NCBI GenBank assembly: GCA_963922595.1
Contig: CAWUIM010000027.1
Span: 1 to 39,925, forward strand
DNA: 39,925 nt
Direction: 5' to 3'
DNA from: JAJFFW01 sp963922595
GTDB taxonomy: Bacteria; Pseudomonadota; Alphaproteobacteria; Caulobacterales; Parvularculaceae
Shown here piece by piece: positions 8,160-16,251 of this stretch. Positions within the stretch are counted from its first letter, which is position 1; each line of letters opens with the position of its first letter. The notes beneath the pieces are model-generated. The model saw nothing but the letters and a program-made list of their open reading frames with translations, was not told the DNA's origin and ran no database searches. The position numbers and the translations under genes were made by a program.

Positions 8160-8977
8160 GCGGGCGCCCCCTCTGGCGTTTCCGGCGTCTCGCCCGGCTC
8201 ATGGCCGAATTCCGCGATGTGATCGTCGGTCTCCAGCTCGTCTTCCTCGATTGTTCCGTAAGCCTCACGAATACGCACTGCGAGCGCGAGGCCGACCGCC
8301 GTGGTGGCGACGCCGACGACGATCGCCGTGAGGATCAGAACATGCGGCAGCGGGTTGGTGTAGATGATTTCGGCCGCCGCGGTCGCAGCCTCGCCGCCAT
8401 GGGCGGGATCGACCGTCGCGGCGTCAGCGCCTTTGACATCAAACCCGGCTTCGGGCGCAGGCGACCCGATCTTGTTAGCGGCGTCTTTTGCGGCGTGAAG
8501 ATCATTCAGAATTTTGCCGCCTTCATCGCCGCTCGCCGCATGGCCCGCGGTCACATCCGCCGGGTTCGCGCCGAGATCGCTATGGAGACTTTCCGGCTTT
8601 TCCGGCGCGACATTCGTGATCTTGTCTGAACTCGCCGCCGCATGATCGGCGACGTCATGGGCTGCGCCGCCAGCGTCCGCGCCATGTCCACCGTCATGAG
8701 CCTCTATCCCGTGCGCCGCGGCGCCGTGATCGTCTCCATGGCCGTCGCCGCCATGACTATCGCCGTGCTCATCCCCATGACCGCCGATCAAAATGGGCGC
8801 CGTGCCGCCAAAAATCTTTCCGATTGAAATATAAAAAATGAAAACCGACGTCTGAAACAGGTTCAGCCCGATCACCTTCTTCACGAGATTGCCGCGGCTG
8901 ATGACGATGTACAGTCCCATCATCATCAGGACAATGACGATCCAGTAATTGTAGCGGTCGATGATGAATTCCAACAT
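8156..8977 (-). CDS. mrpC: Mrp-type antiporter subunit C with histidine-rich insertion
   Basis: MrpC is a NuoK homologue with three membrane helices and normally about 110-125 residues. Here the first two helices (residues about 10-60, with MGLYIVISRGNLVKKVIGLN and ending TAPILI) and the third (about 208-235, NPLPHVLILTAIVVG) are intact. Between them lies an extra segment at about residues 65-203, rich in His, Asp, Gly and Ala, with ten histidines between residues 67 and 112 in patterns such as HGDEHGDSHGGDGHGDDHG. The total length is 273. The insertion replaces a short periplasm-facing loop, so it may bind metal ions or buffer protons outside the membrane; this is inference. The tail is acidic. 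Confidence 0.9.
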   Translation of the reverse strand: MLEFIIDRYNYWIVIVLMMMGLYIVISRGNLVKKVIGLNLFQTSVFIFYISIGKIFGGTAPILIGGHGDEHGDSHGGDGHGDDHGAAAHGIEAHDGGHGADAGGAAHDVADHAAASSDKITNVAPEKPESLHSDLGANPADVTAGHAASGDEGGKILNDLHAAKDAANKIGSPAPEAGFDVKGADAATVDPAHGGEAATAAAEIIYTNPLPHVLILTAIVVGVATTAVGLALAVRIREAYGTIEEDELETDDHIAEFGHEPGETPETPEGAPA

Positions 8978-8984
8978 GATCGCC

Positions 8985-9425
8985 CTACCAGTCGTCCGCG
9001 TCGATCTCAGGCTCGCGGCCCGCGAAATGGTAGAAGATCATCAGCATGGTCGACGCGACCGCAATGCCGACGCCAAGCTCAACGATCAGAATGCCGTAAT
9101 GCTGGCCGGCGTGATGGGTCGATTGCGGATCGATCGCGTTATAGCCGAGAAAGTTCGCGCCGCGCAGCATGGTGTAAACGCCGGTGAGCGCATAAATCAA
9201 AACGCCCGACACCATCAGCCCTTTCAGCGCATTTTCCGGCAGCGCTTTTTTGGTGGCGTCGAGCCCGAAGCAAAGCGCGTGCAAGATGAACGCGACCGCG
9301 AAAATGACGCCGGCTTGGAACCCGCCTCCCGGACCGTAGTCTCCGTGGAACTGCACATAGAGGGCGAAGAGAATAATCGGGGCAAAGAGAATTTTTGCGG
9401 TGACGCGCAGGATCAGATGTTCCAT
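8985..9425 (-). CDS. mrpB: Mrp-type antiporter subunit B (MnhB)
   Basis: A 146-residue membrane protein of the MnhB family (PF04039). It shows the family hallmark GPGGGFQAG near residue 35 within FHGDYGPGGGFQAGVIFA, followed by two further hydrophobic helices and the conserved NFLGY segment. It ends 7 bp before mrpC and begins immediately after the stop of the DUF4040 gene. In this operon MrpB and the DUF4040 protein are separate, and a fused MrpA is absent. Confidence 0.93.
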   Translation of the reverse strand: MEHLILRVTAKILFAPIILFALYVQFHGDYGPGGGFQAGVIFAVAFILHALCFGLDATKKALPENALKGLMVSGVLIYALTGVYTMLRGANFLGYNAIDPQSTHHAGQHYGILIVELGVGIAVASTMLMIFYHFAGREPEIDADDW

Positions 9426-10013
9426 CTAATTCTCCCCCACATCTTTGTCGGAAACGCTGCGCCCGCCGCGCGCAGAGCCTGCCCCGAGGAGGAGAATAAC
9501 GGCCAGCCCCGCCGTAAAGACAACCAGCGTCTCGCCCAGCGTATCGAACCCGCGGTAGCTGGCGAGCACAGCCGTCACGATGTTCGGCACCGCAATTTCC
9601 TTCGGCGTGCGCTCGATATATTGCTGGCCCACATAGGCGTTCGCCGGCGCTTCAGCGTCGCCGAACGCGGGCATGTCGATGGTGGCGTAGATGAGCGCCG
9701 CGCCCACAAGCAACACCGTCGCCAGCGCTACCGGCGCCCTTCCCGGCGTCACGGGCTTTTCGCGCCGCGCGGTGAGCAACATGCCCGCAAGCATGAGCAC
9801 GGTTGAAATGCCGGCGCCGACGGCGGCTTCGGTGAAGGCCACGTCCACCGCATCGAGCGAAACGAAAAACAGCGCGGAGAGCAGCGAGTAAATCCCAGAA
9901 AGCATCACCACCGCGAACAGGTGGCGCGACTTCAACATCATATAAGCGACGACGATCATCATGGTGAGGAGCGACACATCAATGATGAGGTTTTGTCCGG
10001 CGGCTTCCATCAT
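9426..10013 (-). CDS. DUF4040 (MrpA C-terminal/MbhD-like) antiporter subunit
   Basis: The 195-residue product corresponds to the segment that in classical MrpA follows the antiporter domain: DUF4040/MbhD-like helices with SGIYSLLSALFFV and DAVDVAFTEAAVGAGIS, then an MbhE-like part ending in YRGFDTLGETLVVFTAGLAV. The conserved acidic residues in AFTEAAVG and FDTLGE are those associated with ion passage in Mrp and MBH complexes. GGGGAGG lies 7 nt before ATG 10013; a second ATG is directly adjacent at 10010. The gene shows that the MrpA functions are split here. Confidence 0.88.
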   Translation of the reverse strand: MMEAAGQNLIIDVSLLTMMIVVAYMMLKSRHLFAVVMLSGIYSLLSALFFVSLDAVDVAFTEAAVGAGISTVLMLAGMLLTARREKPVTPGRAPVALATVLLVGAALIYATIDMPAFGDAEAPANAYVGQQYIERTPKEIAVPNIVTAVLASYRGFDTLGETLVVFTAGLAVILLLGAGSARGGRSVSDKDVGEN

Positions 10014-10015
10014 CG

Positions 10016-10351
10016 TCAGACCTCCCCATCGCGTTTTAACTCGGACCCGACGAGCGGTTTCAGCCCGACAACCCATGCGGCGTGCGCGATCGCGTGCGTC
10101 GCGACGGGGCTCGTCAGGAACAGGAAAAAGCCGATAAAGGCGAGCTTCGCCACAACAATCCAGCTCGGGGCCTGGAGCGCCATGCCGATCAGAATAAGCT
10201 CCGCGCCCGCCGTATCGGTGACGCCCGCCGCGTGCAGCCGCGTGTAAAAATCAGGGAAGCGAACAATGCCGACGGCGCCGATCACGACGCCAAGCCCGCC
10301 GACAATAAAGAAGACCCAGGACAAGACGTCCAACACAAGAGCCAGCGTCAT
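10016..10351 (-). CDS. mrpG: Mrp-type antiporter subunit G
   Basis: A 111-residue protein of the MrpG/MnhG/PhaG family with three membrane helices. Characteristic sequence is IGAVGIVRFPDFYTRLHAAGVTDT, where the RxPDxYxRxHA pattern is diagnostic. It overlaps mrpF by 4 bp (ATGA) and is followed after 2 bp by the DUF4040 gene. Confidence 0.94.
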   Translation of the reverse strand: MTLALVLDVLSWVFFIVGGLGVVIGAVGIVRFPDFYTRLHAAGVTDTAGAELILIGMALQAPSWIVVAKLAFIGFFLFLTSPVATHAIAHAAWVVGLKPLVGSELKRDGEV

Positions 10352-10686
10352 GACTGCGGCTCCTGTTGCGGTTCCTTCGGCGCATTCGTGTCGCTGAAAA
10401 TCGGTTCATCGGCCTTCGGACCCAGCATCGACACCGAAAGCGTGCGATAGCGGAAGAACTTCAGGATGGCGATCAGCGCCGCAAAATTTATCAACGCATA
10501 GAGAATAGCGATATCGAGAAAATCGGGCCGGCCCATAAGAAAACCCATGACGCCGATCAGGATGACTGTCTTAGTGCCGAAGCTGTTGCCCGCCAGCACC
10601 CGATCATAAAGCGTCGGCCCTGCGAACGCCCGAGCGAGGACCACCGCCATGGAGACGAGAACGGCGATTGCGGCGACAGCGAACAT
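10348..10686 (-). CDS. mrpF: Mrp-type antiporter subunit F
   Basis: A 112-residue MrpF/MnhF/PhaF protein with three helices. The family pattern GPTLYDRVLAGNSFGTKTV (residues about 18-36) and DFLDIAILYALINFAA are visible. The C-terminal 25 residues (rich in Glu, Pro and Gln) extend beyond the usual end of the family. It starts directly after the mrpE stop codon. Confidence 0.93.
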   Translation of the reverse strand: MFAVAAIAVLVSMAVVLARAFAGPTLYDRVLAGNSFGTKTVILIGVMGFLMGRPDFLDIAILYALINFAALIAILKFFRYRTLSVSMLGPKADEPIFSDTNAPKEPQQEPQS

Positions 10687-11187
10687 CTAATTGTCCCCCG
10701 TCCTGATCGGTTCCGCCCGTTCAAGCCTAGCGACGCGCGCGCCCATCTCGGCGATGCCGTCCGCGTCAGCCAGATCTTCAGTGAGCGCATGCACCAGAAT
10801 ATGGTCGGGCTCCAGATCGACGCTCACAGTGCCTGGGGTCAGAGTGATTGAATTCGCAAATGTGGCCATCCCGGCGTTTGATTTCGGCGGCATCGGCACC
10901 CGGATCATTTTTGGAGAAAGTTTCGGCTCAAGAGCCAGCGCCTGACGCGCCACCATGATATTCGACTTGCCGATTTCTTTCGCGAGCCAGAACCAATAGC
11001 CGAAGATGCCCGGCATAATGCCGCTGGGCACGCCCTCGCCGTCGAGGACGCCGGCGCGATGCGCCAGCCACACCGACAACGCCACCGACACAACGCCGAA
11101 AAACAGAAGCAAACCCTTGTCAAAATAGCCGGACAAGAGGAGCCAAAGCCCCGCAAGCGCGACAACGAGAATGACAATCCGCCCCAT
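10687..11187 (-). CDS. mrpE: Mrp-type antiporter subunit E
   Basis: The 166-residue MrpE/MnhE protein is the first gene of the operon. It has two N-terminal helices (LAGLWLLLSGYFD and LLLFFGVVSVALSVW), then a cytoplasmic domain with the conserved NSITLTPGTVSVDL and ILVHAL segments (residues about 112-135). The order E-F-G at the promoter-proximal end differs from the ABCDEFG order of Bacillus but is common in alphaproteobacteria. A TGGGACC sequence precedes the start. Confidence 0.92.
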   Translation of the reverse strand: MGRIVILVVALAGLWLLLSGYFDKGLLLFFGVVSVALSVWLAHRAGVLDGEGVPSGIMPGIFGYWFWLAKEIGKSNIMVARQALALEPKLSPKMIRVPMPPKSNAGMATFANSITLTPGTVSVDLEPDHILVHALTEDLADADGIAEMGARVARLERAEPIRTGDN

Positions 11188-11528
11188 AAGGTCCCAGACG
11201 TTCTGACGATCAGGCGCTTTGACAAACCGCTCTCGCCTGACGTTTCCAACACAAGTGATGACCGCGCCCGAGTTAGCCCGTGAAACCGCCGAAAATCAAC
11301 CGTTCCGTTCAACGCCGCGACCTGCCGGCGCGAAGGCCGCACGCCGCAGCGAGCGCGAGATACTGAGCGATTGTTGTCGCAGGTTTTTCGGAGAAATCAA
11401 TGGCTTGGCCCATCAGCGGCCTGGCGCGCCGCAACATCTTCTCACCGCCGCCCTACGCTCTTCCCACTGACGCCATGATGGGTGCAATAGTAGTATGAAA
11501 CACCAATCAGGGGCGGAAGAAATTCCCC
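11188..11528. other. divergent intergenic region between the mrp operon and the radical SAM gene
   Basis: No gene is supported here. It must hold the mrp promoter (minus) and the radical SAM promoter (plus), but I see no strong -35/-10 pair. Open frames crossing it have unusual composition and no SD site. Confidence 0.4.
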
Positions 11529-12953
11529 ATGCATGTAAAATTCATCCTGCCGGCGTTGACGGAAGCCAAGAGCCCGTTCTTTCGGCCGATAAAATATTCG
11601 CTCTTCCCGCCGCTCGGTCTTGCGACGCTGGCCGCGTATCTCCGTCCGGACGACACGGCGGAGCTTGTAGACGATCATGTGGAAATTCTGACAACGGACG
11701 ATACGCCTGACCTCGTTGTCATCCAGGTTTACATTACAAACGCCTACCGCGCATATGCGCTCGCAGACCTTTATCGCGCCAAGGGATCATACGTTATTCT
11801 AGGCGGGCTCCACGTGACCTCTTTGCCGGAAGAAGCCGCGCCCCACGCCGACACGATCTTTTTAGGGCCCGGCGAGCAAACCTTCCCGCAGTTTCTGCAA
11901 GATTTCCGGCGCGGCGCCGCCAAGCCGCGTTATGTTTCCACAAGCGGGCGCACGATCGACCATATTCCGCCGGTGCGCCGCGATCTGATCAACCGCAACC
12001 ATTATCTTGTCCCGAATTCAATTGTCGTGACGCGCGGTTGTCCGCAACATTGCAGCTTTTGCTATAAGGACGCCTTCTTTGAAGGCGGGCGCGGGTTTTA
12101 CGTGCAGCGCGTAGATGAAGCGCTCGCGGAGATCGAGCGATTACCCGGCCGCCATCTTTATTTTCTCGACGATCATCTCTTCGGCGACCGACGCTTCGCG
12201 GAGGCCTTGTTCGACGGCATGCGCGGGATGGGGCGCCTGTTCCAGGGCGCGGCGACGGTGGATTCCATCCTGCGCGGCGATCTTGTGGAAAAGGCGGCGG
12301 TGGCAGGGCTGCGCAGCCTGTTTGTCGGCTTTGAAACCTTCAGCCCGGAAAATTTGCGCGACAGCAACAAGAAACAAAACCTTTCGCGCGATTACGCGGC
12401 GGTGGCGAAACGCCTGAGCGATCTTGGGATCATGATCAACGGCTCTTTTGTCTTCGGCATGGATGACGATGACGAGACCGTCTTCGACCGGACGATTGAC
12501 TGGGCGGTCGACAACGGCGTCACCACCGCCACTTTCCACATCCAGACGCCTTATCCCGGCACGCGCCTCTACAAAGAAATGGCGGCGGCGGGCCGCCTCA
12601 CTACAAGCGACTGGGATTTCTATGACACGCGGCATGTGGTTTACAAGCCCGCGAAGATCAGCGCAGAAAAACTGAAAGCCGGTTATGATTATGCGTACCG
12701 AGAATTTTACCGCTGGCGCAACATTGCGCACGGCGCATCAACGCATGCGACGGCGAAACACAAAGCCAAACATTTTTTTTACGCTGCCGGATGGAAGAAG
12801 TTTGAGCCTCTCTGGGATATCATCATTCGGACGCGGCGGCTCCATATGATGACGCCGATGCTGGAAGGCGTTCTGTCAAAAATCACGGCGCGCGGCGAGA
12901 ATCCGTCCGCCGGCGACAGGGCGCCCGCGCTCAATCTGCGCAAAGTTCAGTGA
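11529..12953 (+). CDS. B12-binding-domain radical SAM protein
   Basis: The 474-residue enzyme has an N-terminal cobalamin-binding-like fold (residues about 1-135, with PPLGLATLAAYL, IQVYITNAYRAYALAD and GGLHVTSLPEE). A radical SAM core follows, whose cluster motif is CPQHCSFC at about C171, C175 and C178. After that comes the usual barrel (YFLDDHLFGD, GFETFSPENL, GSFVFGMDDDD, TPYPGTRLY) and a basic C-terminal region with several histidines. The B12-independent DxHxxG cobalt-ligand motif is not evident, so B12 binding itself is uncertain. Relatives act as methylases, cyclases or in lipid/cofactor modification; the substrate cannot be told. A GGAAG-type site precedes ATG 11529. Confidence 0.85.
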   Translation: MHVKFILPALTEAKSPFFRPIKYSLFPPLGLATLAAYLRPDDTAELVDDHVEILTTDDTPDLVVIQVYITNAYRAYALADLYRAKGSYVILGGLHVTSLPEEAAPHADTIFLGPGEQTFPQFLQDFRRGAAKPRYVSTSGRTIDHIPPVRRDLINRNHYLVPNSIVVTRGCPQHCSFCYKDAFFEGGRGFYVQRVDEALAEIERLPGRHLYFLDDHLFGDRRFAEALFDGMRGMGRLFQGAATVDSILRGDLVEKAAVAGLRSLFVGFETFSPENLRDSNKKQNLSRDYAAVAKRLSDLGIMINGSFVFGMDDDDETVFDRTIDWAVDNGVTTATFHIQTPYPGTRLYKEMAAAGRLTTSDWDFYDTRHVVYKPAKISAEKLKAGYDYAYREFYRWRNIAHGASTHATAKHKAKHFFYAAGWKKFEPLWDIIIRTRRLHMMTPMLEGVLSKITARGENPSAGDRAPALNLRKVQ

Positions 12954-13144
12954 CTTTATTGCGCGGGACTTTACGCGGTCTAAATTCGTGAAACGACCAA
13001 CCGCCTGTTCCTTGCGACGACCCGTCTTTACCGGCGAAACCCGTTTCGGCATTATCATGAACATAAAGATCGCTTCCTGATCGACAATAACAAATCATTG
13101 AGGGCGTTGTTGGAGGCCTGTTCAGGCCCAGGAGAGACTTCGCC

Positions 13145-13465
13145 ATGTTGAAACCCGCCATCACTGTCATTGCATTGGCTATCGCCGCCCCCGCATACGC
13201 GGACGACTTCAGCTTTAACTTCAAGTATCATGAACTCGAAACCGCCGGCGCCGCCGAGGCGTTGTTTAAGCGACTGGAATCCCGCGTCGAAGGCTACTGC
13301 ATGTCATCAGGTCGCAAGCCGCTCACTCAAAGAGCGATCGAAGAAGAATGTGTTGAGGATGTGCTGACGAAGGCGGTCGCGCAGATTAATGATCCGCGCC
13401 TTAACCGCATCTTCGCTAGAAAATCCGGCGCCGCGGACTTCGCCGGCTCGTCCTCCGACGGCTAA
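13145..13465 (+). CDS. UrcA family exported protein
   Basis: A 106-residue protein with a signal peptide (residues 1-19, cleavage after AYA) and the UrcA pattern: a beta-like FNFKYHELETAGAAEALFKRLESRVEGYC stretch, a second cysteine in EEECVEDVL, and the closing AVAQINDPRLNRIF. The two cysteines likely form a disulfide. UrcA proteins are common in Caulobacterales, Parvularculales and sphingomonads and their function is unknown. GGAGAG precedes the ATG, and a hairpin terminator follows. Confidence 0.88.
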   Translation: MLKPAITVIALAIAAPAYADDFSFNFKYHELETAGAAEALFKRLESRVEGYCMSSGRKPLTQRAIEEECVEDVLTKAVAQINDPRLNRIFARKSGAADFAGSSSDG

Positions 13466-13495
13466 GTCCGCTCCGTTCCTGTGCGCAGGACGTTG

Positions 13496-13532
13496 AAAGC
13501 TGGCGCGATCCGCCCTTATTGCGCCAGCTTTT
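13496..13532 (+). terminator. intrinsic terminator after the UrcA gene
   Basis: An 11-bp perfect stem (AAAGCTGGCGC with GCGCCAGCTTT) with a 14-nt loop is followed by a short T-run on the plus strand. It touches the stop codon of the convergent gene at 13531 and may also limit read-through from that side. Confidence 0.75.
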
Positions 13533-13878
13533 ACTTCCGTTCATTAACGCCGTAAGCGTCAAGGCAATTCTTGATGGCGCGATGGACCACGTCGCGCGGC
13601 TTAACGCCGATCATCTGCGCGCCCTTCCGAAGTCTGGCGAATTCATTTTTCTCCATACGGAATGTCACGGCGATGCGGGGATAGTCGCTCGCTTTAACGG
13701 AGGCTTCCGCGGCGCTTTGCGAATAAACGATGGCGCCCTTACGGTTGATCGTCTGGCCCGTATCGCGATCAAGGAGCGACGCGTTCAGCGCCGCGAATTT
13801 CTCTGGCGCCTGCGCGGTGTTTTTTGCGGACGCCGCGCCGGCGCGACGCGGTTTCTTGATCGGCGTTTGAGCAGTCAT
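13531..13878 (-). CDS. small protein with a possible ribbon-helix-helix C-terminus, ParA partner candidate
   Basis: A 115-residue protein with a basic, disordered alanine/lysine-rich N-terminus (about 1-30) and a C-terminal segment RIAVTFRMEKNEFARLRKGAQMIGVKPRDVVHRAI (about 68-103). The strand followed by two helices resembles CopG/ParG-type ribbon-helix-helix domains. It lies 24 bp downstream of a ParA ATPase on the same strand. Small DNA-binding or activating partners encoded next to ParA are typical of partition systems, so a centromere-binding or cargo-adaptor role is possible. The family itself is not recognised. Confidence 0.7.
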   Translation of the reverse strand: MTAQTPIKKPRRAGAASAKNTAQAPEKFAALNASLLDRDTGQTINRKGAIVYSQSAAEASVKASDYPRIAVTFRMEKNEFARLRKGAQMIGVKPRDVVHRAIKNCLDAYGVNERK

Positions 13879-13902
13879 ATTTCCTGGTCTTTCAAGGCTC
13901 GT

Positions 13903-14619
13903 TTAGTGCGCCGCGCGCCGGCCGAATGTGCGCGTATGCGCGGCTTCAAAAGCAGGCCCATCCTCGTGCGCTCTGTATCCGCCTTCGGCGCGGTCAAGCC
14001 GCTCCTGTAAATATCGCCACAGCGCGCCGATTTCCTTTGATGACTTACAAAAGGGGTCGACCTCCATCACGGTGCGCCCATCGATCATCGATGCGGCGTA
14101 GTCGACGCGATTATGCAAGACGGCCGGCGCCACGGTCCCGTGCTGGGACAAGGCGATCGCCGCTTCGGAGGTGATGCGGGCCTGCGGGGTGGCGCCATTA
14201 ATGGCGAATACCAGCGGTTTGCCATGAGCCTCCGCGATATCAACGGTGGGGCCCACCGCGCGCATGTCATGCGGGCTCGGCCGCGTCGGCGCGACCACAA
14301 GATCAGCAAAGCTCACCACTTCCGAAATCGCCCGTGTGACCGCCGGCGGCGTGTCGATCACCACAAGACGGAAACCGTCAGAGCGGGCGCGATCGAGATC
14401 GTGAAACAGGTTTGAATAGACCGATTGAATAAAGGCGGGCTGGGGTTCTGTCCTGGCGTTCCACCATTTGGCCAGAGACGCCTGCGGGTCGGTGTCGATC
14501 AGCGCCACGGGTCCGGCCCCCTGCCGGTCCGCCTCGACGGCGATATGCCCCGCCAGCGTCGTTTTCCCCGACCCGCCCTTTTGCGATGCAAATACAATTA
14601 CGCGCATGGACGCTAGCAT
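13903..14619 (-). CDS. ParA family ATPase
   Basis: The 238-residue product has the deviant Walker A motif KGGSGKTT (residues about 14-21, signature lysine K14 and K19), a switch I-like DTDPQASL near 42, and a Walker B region LVVIDTPPAVT near 85. These define the ParA/MinD ATPase group that positions DNA or protein cargo on the nucleoid. It is shorter than chromosomal ParA and lacks the MipZ-specific regions that I would expect. The ATG at 14619 is preceded by GGAGG with 6-nt spacing. The gene pairs with a small possible ribbon-helix-helix gene downstream, and no parB or parS is seen. Confidence 0.88.
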   Translation of the reverse strand: MLASMRVIVFASQKGGSGKTTLAGHIAVEADRQGAGPVALIDTDPQASLAKWWNARTEPQPAFIQSVYSNLFHDLDRARSDGFRLVVIDTPPAVTRAISEVVSFADLVVAPTRPSPHDMRAVGPTVDIAEAHGKPLVFAINGATPQARITSEAAIALSQHGTVAPAVLHNRVDYAASMIDGRTVMEVDPFCKSSKEIGALWRYLQERLDRAEGGYRAHEDGPAFEAAHTRTFGRRAAH

Positions 14620-14870
14620 GCGGCGCCTCCACCATTTTTTGCCAACAGGTCACTCCCCTGCAAACCACAGCATGACAAGAAGGCGTTAAAGACGCGCAAG
14701 AGCGCCGCGAAAGATTTAACTTAAATGAAAATAAAAACGCGCCGGAAGCAGCCTAGATACGCAAGACCGACAACCAACGCAGACGCGGTTATGACGCAAA
14801 GAATTTAAAAGGCGATTAAAGCTGCGCTGCTTAATTCGCCGGCGCAAACCGCTTTCCGGTCGATCAGACG

Positions 14871-16103
14871 TCAGATAATGTCTTCGTCAATACCAAGAAG
14901 GCCATTGATCCGGGCGATGCGCGGATTGCTGTCCCAGTCCCAATACCGCAAGACAGCGCGCGAGAAATCACGCGCCATGGAATCAAAAACGCCGAGTAAT
15001 TCTTCAGCTTCTTCGGGCGAGAAATCATTCTCTGATTTGTTTGATGACTGAAGAAATTCGAAAAACTTATCGCGTGACACGCCGAGGCTTTTGCACAAGA
15101 CCGCATACGCTTCGCCGGACGGATCACGGATCACTCTGGCCGAAAGCTCGCGCGAAATGCCCGCCAGCATCGAGACTGCGTCGATTACTTCCTGCGCCGG
15201 ATTGCGCCTTGATATCTCCAGCGTTTTCAGGACCACGTCCATCGAAACCGCCTCGCCGTTCAGGCCGCGTGGGCGATGGCGGCGGTCGGTCATGGTCAGA
15301 ATGTCCTTCACAAACGGGTCCGGATCGGGGGCGCGGAAAACGACCGGGAAGAGGTCCTGCAGCGCGTCCTGAATGATCCGCCGGTCGAGAGAAAAGCGCG
15401 ACAGGATGCGCCGGCGGCGTTCGCCTTCGACCCACCAGAACATCATAAACCCGTGGACCGGCTCCAGCTCGCGCCGGCGAAGCAGCAATTGCTGCAGGTC
15501 GAGATCGGTGATTGACCGGCTGACGAGAACGTCCACCGCATGAGGCGACAGTGTAAACTCTTCCCGCCGCAACAAAATCATCGCCACGTCCGGCTCATTG
15601 AATTCGATCAGCACATCCGCCACCGACGTCGTCAGATCAAGACGCCGCGCGATCATCATCCGGTGGCGCGTGACGCCGTGGCGCGCGCATTCGATCACAA
15701 GCGCTTCCGGCAAGGTTTCCGCGCCGGTGAGAATGGGTTCGGCCACCGCGGGCTCGTCCAGCATCAGCATGCGCAAGAGCGCCGGCGGACACTCGCTCAC
15801 CCGCGACACGCGCGTTGCGATTTCAATGCGTAAGGGTTGCTCAACGGAGCCTACAATCTGCAACAAAATGTCCGCCGTCAGGCAGCGTTCATTCTGTGAA
15901 ATGCGCCCGGTCGGCAGGACGACAATATCGCTGAGCTTACGGACCATGAGCGCCCGCGGCCCGGTAGAGTCATCGCGCGGCGCAACCTCCGATTTATCCA
16001 CGGCTGCGGAAATCGCGGTCTCGAGCGCCGCTTCCAAAGGCGCAGACAGATCCGACGCCCCCTCAGGGAGCGTGTTCTCGGAATTGGCAGTGTCGATCGC
16101 CAT
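14871..16103 (-). CDS. DUF2336 domain-containing protein
   Basis: A 410-residue mostly alpha-helical protein matching the DUF2336 pattern of alphaproteobacteria: LRIEIATRVS, LLRMLMLDEPAVAEPIL, HRMMIARRLDLTTSVADVLIE and VDVLVSRS, a series of repeated helical pairs like HEAT repeats (about residues 50-210). These are followed by a less conserved C-terminal helical domain. The N-terminus (about 1-45) is low complexity, rich in Ala, Glu and Ser. The function is unknown, and there is no signal peptide, so it is cytoplasmic. It appears monocistronic. Confidence 0.82.
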   Translation of the reverse strand: MAIDTANSENTLPEGASDLSAPLEAALETAISAAVDKSEVAPRDDSTGPRALMVRKLSDIVVLPTGRISQNERCLTADILLQIVGSVEQPLRIEIATRVSRVSECPPALLRMLMLDEPAVAEPILTGAETLPEALVIECARHGVTRHRMMIARRLDLTTSVADVLIEFNEPDVAMILLRREEFTLSPHAVDVLVSRSITDLDLQQLLLRRRELEPVHGFMMFWWVEGERRRRILSRFSLDRRIIQDALQDLFPVVFRAPDPDPFVKDILTMTDRRHRPRGLNGEAVSMDVVLKTLEISRRNPAQEVIDAVSMLAGISRELSARVIRDPSGEAYAVLCKSLGVSRDKFFEFLQSSNKSENDFSPEEAEELLGVFDSMARDFSRAVLRYWDWDSNPRIARINGLLGIDEDII

Positions 16104-16251
16104 AGGGGGTATCGCCTCATTCAGCAGAATACGTCTGTTGTAACCGCAACACCGTTAACGATGGATTTCCGCCTTTCGCGCATTTCATGGAGACACGCGC
16201 CCCAAGACTGGTATAGTCGCCGAAGTATTTTTCGTAATCTGGAGCGGGCCC

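Noticed and set aside
8961..9806. 281-codon plus-strand open frame opposite mrpB and the DUF4040 gene
   Set aside because: It is antisense to two recognised subunits and is rich in Arg, His and Asn without any family resemblance.
15994..16002. TTATCCACG, one mismatch from a DnaA box
   Set aside because: A single copy inside the DUF2336 coding sequence, expected by chance in 40 kb.
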